A DNA stretch of 64,000 nucleotides. It comes from Isoetes taiwanensis (taxonomy: Eukaryota > Streptophyta > Lycopodiopsida > Isoetales > Isoetaceae). The notes beneath the pieces are model-generated. The model worked only from the letters and a program-made list of their open reading frames with translations, had not been told where the DNA came from and did no database searches. The position numbers were made by a program, and so were the translations under genes. Shown piece by piece: positions 57,001 to 64,000 of the stretch. Within the stretch, counting starts at the first letter, position 1, and each line of letters begins with the position of its first letter. Where the stretch lies: the NCBI GenBank assembly GCA_021234155.1, contig JAJEKV010000003.1:30611166-30675165 (forward strand), in the 5' to 3' direction.

Positions 57001-57880
57001 TGAATTTGAGTCTGAAATTATACTTCACTACTGATAATGCAATAAACTTTAGAGGTCAGAACAGAGATTGATCAGCAAATCCAACTATGGATGGTCATTA
57101 CATAATGTGAATGATATGCCCTTTTGACAGAACATAATGGTGAAACTTGTTAGATAATAGTAGCTTCAGGTTGGTCAGAACATGGCTTTTGTACTTGGAC
57201 CTGCATTTAAATCAATTCACTAATCATTCAAAGAAGGAAAGATATAAAGAAGTAAAGATTTTAGCATCGTTGATATGTTTCAAGCTCAGACACATTCATG
57301 TGCTGAGAACCAATTTTTTTTATCTTGGAACAGAGAATTAGAAGCATAGTGAGCTTCTTCTTCCATCAGACGTGGGTTATAAGGTAAGAGTATACCTAGC
57401 AGGTGAATGACGGTGGGGCAATTTGGCGATGGTGTGCAGCTTGCCAAGCTTTCCTGAAATTATGAAGATCGAAATATTGTACCTGCTGCTATAATAACTG
57501 CTTTAGATTTGATCTTTGATGGTCTAGATGCAATTAAAGAAGACGAACCTTACATCCTAGGCTCTGCTTTAACAATGTCTTTTGGATCAGTGGGGCTTTC
57601 TAGCAGCGAATATGGTTGTGGGAAATTTGGGATGGGAGAAAGGAGGAATGCCGTTCAAGGGATCATAGAATTTTGTGCAGAGCAATAGAATGAAAAAAAC
57701 TTGACTGCAGATCACTTATGGCAGAAGATGGCTTCGCTAGCAGAAGCCCCAAAGTTACAACAGTGCTAAATCGTGTCAATGACAGAAATAGAAGCCCTCG
57801 AAGAATTGGAACGATAGCCCAAAAAATGGAAGGTGGTAGTTAGGAGCCTGAAAAGGCATTGGATCGATTGAGGACAATTG
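54017..57880. other. non-coding interval
   Basis: About 3.9 kb without a supported gene. A short hydrophobic frame at 55105-55290 has no other support. A 24-bp word is repeated at 56347-56370 and 56377-56400. Splice-like words occur near 57.4 kb but no exon could be shown. Confidence 0.4.
56347..56400. repeat. 24-bp direct repeat
   Basis: GATCTTGATCTTTGTAGAAA..., two copies with a 30-bp period. Confidence 0.85.
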
Positions 57881-58490
57881 AGGACGAGTATCAGAGCAAA
57901 GCTAGAAAAACTGCTCTAAGCACGAGCACATGCCCAACAGAAAAGAAAAAAGAGGCATTTACCAGGCTAGGGCTTGGCCGCTTGGCCTGCTCTTTATATC
58001 TGTCCCATAGAAGAATCGGCTGATCCATCTGTATTGCCATCCCGCGTTCACATAGGAGAGGAAAAGTAAAAAGAAAACCTAGACAAAGCACGTTTGATGA
58101 AGAAGCAGCTTTGCTCCGTCAAACGCTGGCGTCGGATGCCATCTCCGTGCCAATTTTTCAGGCTTATCTAATTTTCATGGCCTTAGATCCTCGAAAATGA
58201 AGATCTAACGGTTTTTTATCGTGCCATGTGAGATTTTGCTGAGGTGGAGGTGACATGTGGATAGGCTAGAATTGCAGAAAAGGCTGTAGGCCCGGTAGGG
58301 CTGGTGTGCTAAAAATTAAAAAAAAAAAGCCAAAAAATATACACGCGGATGAGAACGGGTTCTGCCGCTTCCTCTACCCTTTCTCCCTGGGTGGCTCTCT
58401 CCTTCGGTTCTTCCCGATGGGCCTCTTGCTTTCCATTCGTCTTTCAATTGTCCTTATGTGCCTTGCTTCAGAGGAGGCAGTTATTAGATC

Positions 58491-58748
58491 ATGGCGCAAG
58501 GAGGAGCTGTTTCGGCTTCTTTCATTTCATACAGGTATTTGGAAGATATGTACGGGCCATCGAAAAATAGAATAATGGCTATGGCGACTATGGCCATAGC
58601 AGACGTTCTCCCCTTCACGGTTCTCTTGCGCGCCTTGCCTTTCTGTTCATCTTTTATTTCTGCTTCAGGCTTGTCGGCATCCTCCAAGCTTACAGGTATG
58701 TATACCTTGTATTTTGTTAATAGCTCTCGAAAGGGATGCACTGATTGA
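58491..58748 (+). other. possible first exon, weak
   Basis: An ATG frame of 85 codons in a locally GC-richer patch, containing CTTACAG|GTATGT as a possible donor near 58693. Composition suggests an organelle-targeting-like N-terminus (Ala/Ser-rich, few acidic residues). The opposite strand is also open (58484-58804), so coding direction is not settled. Product not recognised. Confidence 0.15.
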
Positions 58749-58804
58749 CACAATTGAGAAGGAAAATCCCCATATTTGCTTTGGCCAAGACTGCAGACGA
58801 ACAT

Positions 58805-60970
58805 TTAATGCGCTGGAATACTTGGGATAGCTTTAGATGTAGATGGTTTAACGAGAAGCTACAACTCTTTTATAATTTGCTAACTGCCTAGCTTCTGGTA
58901 CTATGCAATAGGACCATTCCATGTTTCAACACCATACTAGAGCAAAGCTGCATCCTTAGTTTAAGCATTTGCCTAGCTTCTATAGAATGGCAAGATTAGT
59001 CGACATCGTATTGGGCACTCTTGATTTGAATTGAGTTGTTGATTGTGCATAAAAAGTTGTTTATTGGTCAGAATGATAGTGTTTGATAAGTCACAATAAA
59101 CAGGGTAAGTTGTTGTAAACATGGCATAGACGGCATAGACGTATCTGATAGAAATAACTTTCTAGAAGAGTACTGATCTGGGCTATGAACTTGACACAGA
59201 ATTTGTTCTCACGTCTTGAGGTGAGAGATTTTTGGGATATTTTATTCATAACTTGGACATAATGTAAAGAGCATGCACATAATAAGAGCATCGGTTCATC
59301 AGTATTTGTATTGAAATTAGGATCTTCACTTTCAATATCCACCATGAGATAGCTAAGGCCACTGGCATATCTCTGCAGCTTTTCGTTGTAAAAACCTGGG
59401 CAGGCAACAATCTAAGCTGTCTGCGTGCTTAAAGGTTAATGTTCATTGCTCTGGACTTGGAAGCAGATGCAAGTTTAGAAAACAGAGAAAACCTCTGGCT
59501 TGCCTAGCTAGCATCACACTCTTTTGCCAAAAGTTGAGTCAAATAACTCTTTTCCTTTAACAATCAAGGCTCCAGCTTTGTGTTACGCAGTATTGTATAA
59601 AGTTTCCAGCACAATATTAATGTGTGTTCTTTACTTTATCACAAAGCTGGAATTTCCAGGAATTGTAGCAGCAAATGCCAATATATCTTTGTATGACGAG
59701 GTTTGCTAATTTGAACGAACAGTCGTGGACCTGCGCCATGTCAGTTTCTTCTGTTTGGCATCTTTTGGAGTTGTTTTGAACTCTCATGTTGCTGTAAAAG
59801 AGCCTAGTTGAAGTCTGCCAATATAAAGTTCTTTTATTAAAGGTATTTAGAATTGAAGATATTAGCAACACTTGCTCATCCAATTTCTTACTTGAAGATC
59901 TAATTTCTTTAGGCTAATGAGCCTAGATCTGCTCATGTTCCATCCTGGTTCACTCAACTATGGCTAGCTTTGCTGCCTTAGTCTTTGGAAACGATTTCTC
60001 TCTATGCTTTGACTTCAGCCATTTGGGAAAGACCAAAAAGATAGAAAATTCATGGAACGGGTCCCCATATTCTATGAATCATACAAAACTGGTTTTCTGT
60101 TACAGAGGTGAATCTTGCAGAAAAATGAGTTATTTCGGCAGAACTAAAGGGATCCAACTTGTTTGCCCATAAGAGCAGGTTCCACTCCCTTTTCTAACTT
60201 AGTTTTATATCTTTTCAAATACATTTGAGTTATGTATATCCTGCATTCTCTACTTCCGGGCTATAGATTAGAATTTACAACTTTCAAGTCCCATCTGAAC
60301 TCCTTTAACTTGTGTGTGAAGGTACACCGAGTTTTTAAGCTTTTTGAAGAGGAGTATAACCAGCTTGTTGACGTCTATAGTGATCTCAATATTACACCTT
60401 CTGCAATTTTTTTGTGCTGCTAATGTATTTTAAACTAACTTTGTTCTGCACAATGCTCTTGGTATGCATGTGTACTGGCATTGTTTATCTCAGACAATCA
60501 TATGATCCAGTGATTTCTCTTGGCAATAGTTTTAGTCTAAATCTGTATTAGGGAAAGAAGCCTGCTTCTATTAAGACATCCTGAAGTTGGGAACTTTGTT
60601 GACAAATATCTAGCACCTGCACCAAGTGGGCTGCATGACAACTTCTAAGAGATCCATTTTTTCAGAGCGATGGAAATGGGAAAATTATAGAATATTTGTC
60701 TATGAGAAGCATGTGCAGCCATTGACATGGCAGGGCTTGTGCCGGAGCTAAGGTATTGATTAGAAGATGATAAGAAAGGTATGTTACCTTATCCGTTTGC
60801 TTGTTTGATGCGGATATAAACCAGACATTTAAAATGTCTTAGAACTAACAGGACATGCTTCCAATGCAATTGTGTGACTCAAGCCACTGCTGGGACAACT
60901 GAATTATACCTTAGAATGCAATCACTAAGTTTAGTTTTGACCGCTTGAAAAATTGAATGGTCTCATCCGT
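58805..60970. other. non-coding interval
   Basis: AT-rich, no supported gene. Short frames at 59960-60172 and 60232-60423 lack family signals. Confidence 0.4.
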
Positions 60971-60975
60971 AGAGT

Positions 60976-61370
60976 GTAGTAATTGCTGGATACGTTAAAG
61001 CAGGAGAAAGGTTTTGTGTCCTAAAGTGCTTTAAAAGCATGCGAAGGGAAGGCATAAAATCAGACAAAGTGGAACTGGCAACCTGCCTGTATTGAAATTA
61101 TGGATTTTAAGCTTACGGTATTGCAAAACCTACCATTATGGATATATTTGCAAAATGTGAGAGCTTGGAGGAGGCATAAAATAATTCAAAACTTGAAGAA
61201 GACAGAATTTAATGGAATGTTGTTTAGCGTGAAGGTGTACTTGTCTAAAGCATTCTAATGCCATGGGTGAATGCCATGGGTACTAAAATTTATGCAACGC
61301 CTTTGTTAACATATATATAAAGCGGGAGCTTGGAAGAAGCATTTGACAGTTTTGACAATTTAACATGTGA
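60976..61370 (+). pseudogene. pentatricopeptide repeat (PPR) gene remnant
   Basis: A single frame with several stops reads IAGYVKAGERFCVLKCFKSM then REGIKSDKVELATCL, later MDIFAKCESLEEA, WNVV and, after a frame change, SGSLEEAFDSFDN. These are the signature words of plant PLS-type PPR proteins (AGYVKAG, REGIKPDKVTL, YAKCGSLEEA), which bind organelle RNA. At least five in-frame stops make it a pseudogene. Neighbouring repeats up- and downstream are too worn to read. Confidence 0.75.
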
Positions 61371-61443
61371 ATACTTTTAGCATTTGAACAACATGATGAG
61401 GGGTGTAGCTCTGGAATTTTTAGACTTTGTTAGGCTTCCAGCT

Positions 61444-61527
61444 CTGGAATTTTTAGGCTTTATCAGACTTTGATAATGTCATCCCCTGGAATTTTTAGGC
61501 TTTATCAGACTTTGATAATGTCATCCC
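61444..61527. repeat. 42-bp tandem duplication
   Basis: Two exact 42-bp copies starting CTGGAATTTTTAGGCTTTAT, with a third diverged partial copy near 61410. Confidence 0.9.
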
Positions 61528-62140
61528 CTACACAACTTGACTTATACTGATTGTTATAGAGCCACCTTTCACTCCTATAGTTGAGCAACGCAGTATGACA
61601 ACATTTGTAGAACTTCACATTTAGGTAAAGCTCATGAAATCTCTCTAGGTTTGTTCCTTTATCTACATGTATGTTTCATGTTAAAGCCTCTTATATTTCC
61701 AGTTGTTTTTGCATACGGATTCCATGAGGCCACAATTTAATTATATTCAAAATGCCTATTTTTTTGCAAGCAGTATTTCACAACAAAGAAGGTTAAAAGA
61801 TGTTTGCAACTTGATCTGCTATCTTCATGCCATATTATTCCTCAGTTTACTTTTCTAATATTTCTCTGTTATGGAATGTAAATGGTCAAGTAATGTTATA
61901 TCTATCGGCAATTACTTATTTTTATCATGGGTCAAACTTATGAATTCTTCATTGAAGCCTATGTTGTTTACAGTTTCAATGACAAGTTGCCATAACTAGG
62001 CTTCGAAATGATTTGGAAAAGATATAAATGACATTTCAATTATCTTTTGGTATCCAATTTAATTCAATGTATATATATTACTTTGCCTTTATTTTCCTGC
62101 GCCTTTATTTTCTTTGACCTCTGGCGTGCCTTTTTGCTAG
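61528..62140. other. non-coding interval
   Basis: AT-rich; nothing recognisable. Confidence 0.4.
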
Positions 62141-62570
62141 TTTTTTTTTTTTTTGAAGTTGAGTTATTTTTTTCCATTAATTATTAAAAGCCATACATAA
62201 TAGTTACTAATGAGGTAAAGACATCCTCATTAGAGTCATACTAAGAGTATTTTTTAGTGTAGCAAATAGAAATATGAAAGGTACTGGGAAAACAGTAACA
62301 TCAATATATAATCCATAAGGAACTGGATATCTTTCAAATGAAGTGATCAGGAACTCAGTTTGAAGCACTTGATGAAGCTGATAAAATAATCTGGAACTTA
62401 GCTACCAGACCAAAGAGATCCACATTCCTGCAAGGACAAAATCGAGCTCCAAGTACATGTTTGAAGTGTTAGTCAAAAGCAAGATAAACAACTGAGCAAC
62501 AGTGATTTGGACTGGAGTGAAAATGAAAGGAGGATGACAGGGCAAAGGTGGAGTGTGAATGAGCTGGTTT

Positions 62571-63071
62571 TTATGGGGAATTCATGATTTGGTCGAAGAT
62601 GGAATTATAGACCCAATAAAACCCCTTATCAGTTCCAAACTGATAGCTATTGTGAGCAGATCCATTCTCCATGAGAAGTTGGTGAATATTTTCCTTAGCC
62701 ATGAGCAGGAGTAGAGTGCCATAAAGATCAGAGAGCATTTTATGAGAGTAATATAGCTCCCTGTATCTGCTGAGCTGCCTTTCTGTTAGAGAAAAGTGGT
62801 ACATGAATAAAAAGTTGAATAAGCAGTACATCTGCACCACTTCTCTACAGTATATCCTTGCCCAGGTGGATTCATTGCTTGTACTTCTAACCTTATACAG
62901 CAGAATTTCATCTGAGCTTGCCTGTGGCCCTGGTGGCTCTAGATTTGGTACACCTGTATTGCTGCAGTAGAGAGTGGCCTCATGATAAGTCAACATTGTA
63001 TCAAACTTGGTTCTGCCCTCCCCCATCAAGAATTCCAGATGTTCTATCATGAGTATCAGAAAAAGGAGCAT
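62571..63071 (-). CDS. open frame downstream of the LINE zf-RVT module, unrecognised
   Basis: 166 codons, in a different frame from the upstream module and starting just after its stop. Contains ESTWARIYCREVVQMYCLFN. Plant L1 elements often carry an RNase H domain here, but I see no DGS/DGA-type RNase H motif, so I do not assign one. Could be a chance frame. Confidence 0.25.
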   Translation of the reverse strand: MLLFLILMIEHLEFLMGEGRTKFDTMLTYHEATLYCSNTGVPNLEPPGPQASSDEILLYKVRSTSNESTWARIYCREVVQMYCLFNFLFMYHFSLTERQLSRYRELYYSHKMLSDLYGTLLLLMAKENIHQLLMENGSAHNSYQFGTDKGFYWVYNSIFDQIMNSP

Positions 63072-63077
63072 TAGTAT

Positions 63078-64000
63078 TTATAACATTGAGATTCGAATGG
63101 AACAAGTTAAATCCCACCTCTTGTCATAATTGTCTCCTAATTTACTTTTGTGAGCTGTTACAAACCCTTCAAGGTCTAACTGAAAATTCATCTTGATCCA
63201 AAATATAGATAAAATTTTCTTACCATATACAATTCTGTTTCTGGATTTCCAAACATTCCATAATGCAGTGAAAATAATAGTATTTAGAAAAACATCATTA
63301 TTTTGGATATGCTGGAGTAAGGTACCTTGAGTTTGTCCAGGGAAGAAAACACTGAACTTACTATAAAACCATGTCCAGAAATCTGTAATTTTGGGACACT
63401 GGAAAATATGCTGCATAGTTTCTTCTTGAGAGCAGTTCAAATGGCAAGCAGACAGAACATTAGGCATCCTTATAGAAAGAGAAGCAAGATTAGGGAGACT
63501 TCTATGGGCAATCAACCATATGAAGAAATTAACTTTAGGAGGACAATAGGATAACCAAATGTTTTTGTATAGAGTCATACTGTCACTATCAGAAATAGAC
63601 CATTTGAGCTGACCTTTAGCTGAATTATCTTTTTGGTTCAGGAAGTCATACACATATTTAACTTTATACTTATCATGACCATGCAGCTTGATAGGAAAAC
63701 CACTTTGATTATCTGACAAGTTTGTAGTCTGGGACAAGATACTTTTGAAATGAGAGAAGATAGCCTTGTCACTTGAGGTACCATGGATAAGTCTTCTAAG
63801 GTTTGTCCAGGAAGTAATTTGACCATTTCTGTATAAATGGTGAATATGAGTGATACCATAGTCAAGCCATTTCCTATAAATTTTCGGATGCCTTAAAGCA
63901 GGAATGTTTCCATTAATATCTTGAAATTGAGAAGACCAGAAAAGGGAAGAATTGTAATTCAGATCAGGAATGGCAGGGGTATCAAAACAATCCTTAACAA
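63078..64000 (-). CDS. LINE ORF2 C-terminal zf-RVT domain (partial)
   Basis: The frame is open from the window edge (codons before 63737 read NGQITSWTNLRRLIHG) to the stop at 63078. It contains the plant L1 'reverse transcriptase zinc-binding' module: IWLSYCPPKVNFFIWLIAHR, then CHLNCSQEETMQHIFQCP with the Cys-x4-Cys ... His-x3-Cys pattern. Then comes WNVWKSRNRIVY, the usual W..WK.RN box. Over 300 codons without a stop suggest a fairly young insertion. Confidence 0.85.
   Translation of the reverse strand, partial: VKDCFDTPAIPDLNYNSSLFWSSQFQDINGNIPALRHPKIYRKWLDYGITHIHHLYRNGQITSWTNLRRLIHGTSSDKAIFSHFKSILSQTTNLSDNQSGFPIKLHGHDKYKVKYVYDFLNQKDNSAKGQLKWSISDSDSMTLYKNIWLSYCPPKVNFFIWLIAHRSLPNLASLSIRMPNVLSACHLNCSQEETMQHIFQCPKITDFWTWFYSKFSVFFPGQTQGTLLQHIQNNDVFLNTIIFTALWNVWKSRNRIVYGKKILSIFWIKMNFQLDLEGFVTAHKSKLGDNYDKRWDLTCSIRISML

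Larger units (their letters stand above)
62141..64000 (-). mobile_element. L1-type LINE, 3' part, running off the window
   Basis: On the - strand the open frame from the window edge carries a zf-RVT module, followed by a second open frame, a 3' UTR and a terminal A14 (T14 at 62141-62154 on +). That is the normal 3' end of a plant L1 element. RT and endonuclease would lie beyond 64000. Confidence 0.8.

Noticed and set aside
1-64000. CRISPR arrays, operons, riboswitches, rRNA genes
   Set aside because: None seen. Repeat spacing and gene structure are those of plant nuclear DNA.

Overview
The window looks like nuclear DNA of a land plant. It is retrotransposon-dense, and it carries decayed intron-containing genes, plant-type Ty1/copia and chromodomain Ty3/gypsy elements primed by the initiator-Met tRNA site TGGTATCAGAGC, two LINEs and a degraded PPR gene. 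A seed-free plant (fern or lycophyte) seems plausible, but nothing here fixes the species. No bacterial, organellar, CRISPR or rRNA feature is visible.

Layout. 0.3-1.7 kb: C-terminal part of a pogo/Tigger-like transposase gene. 2.8-16.7 kb: scattered exons of an unrecognised coiled-coil/Cys-rich gene on the + strand, split by a 7.5-kb copia element (4873-12350, target duplication GTAGT) and by a 1.7-kb solo gypsy LTR (13885-15593, CGAGA). 16.7-18.5 kb: non-coding, with a perfect 38-bp inverted repeat. 18484-23756: a second copia element (AAAAG) that carries a 415-bp antisense TRIM (19735-20149, GAAAG). 23.8-26.0 kb: non-coding with small fold-back repeats. 26041-50863: a nested pair of gypsy elements of one family. 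The outer (ATTTA) is a chromovirus with gag, pol and chromodomain. The inner (29994-41473, TCACA) lies in the outer leader and has no recognisable pol. 50.9-54.0 kb: a decayed LINE. 54-62 kb: mostly non-coding, with a PPR remnant near 61 kb. 62.1-64.0 kb: the 3' part of an L1-type LINE on the - strand, cut by the window end.

None of the autonomous elements is intact as read; all have frameshifts or stops. The most unusual material is in the leader of the gypsy family. It holds repeated ~65-bp imperfect palindromes (GTCTCACACGT...ACGTGTGAGAC), two extra open-frame regions upstream of gag, and a same-family insertion that landed inside one palindrome. Many differences between copies of this LTR fall at CTG/CAG/CCTGG-type sites, so part of the damage may be base-calling or polishing error rather than biology.
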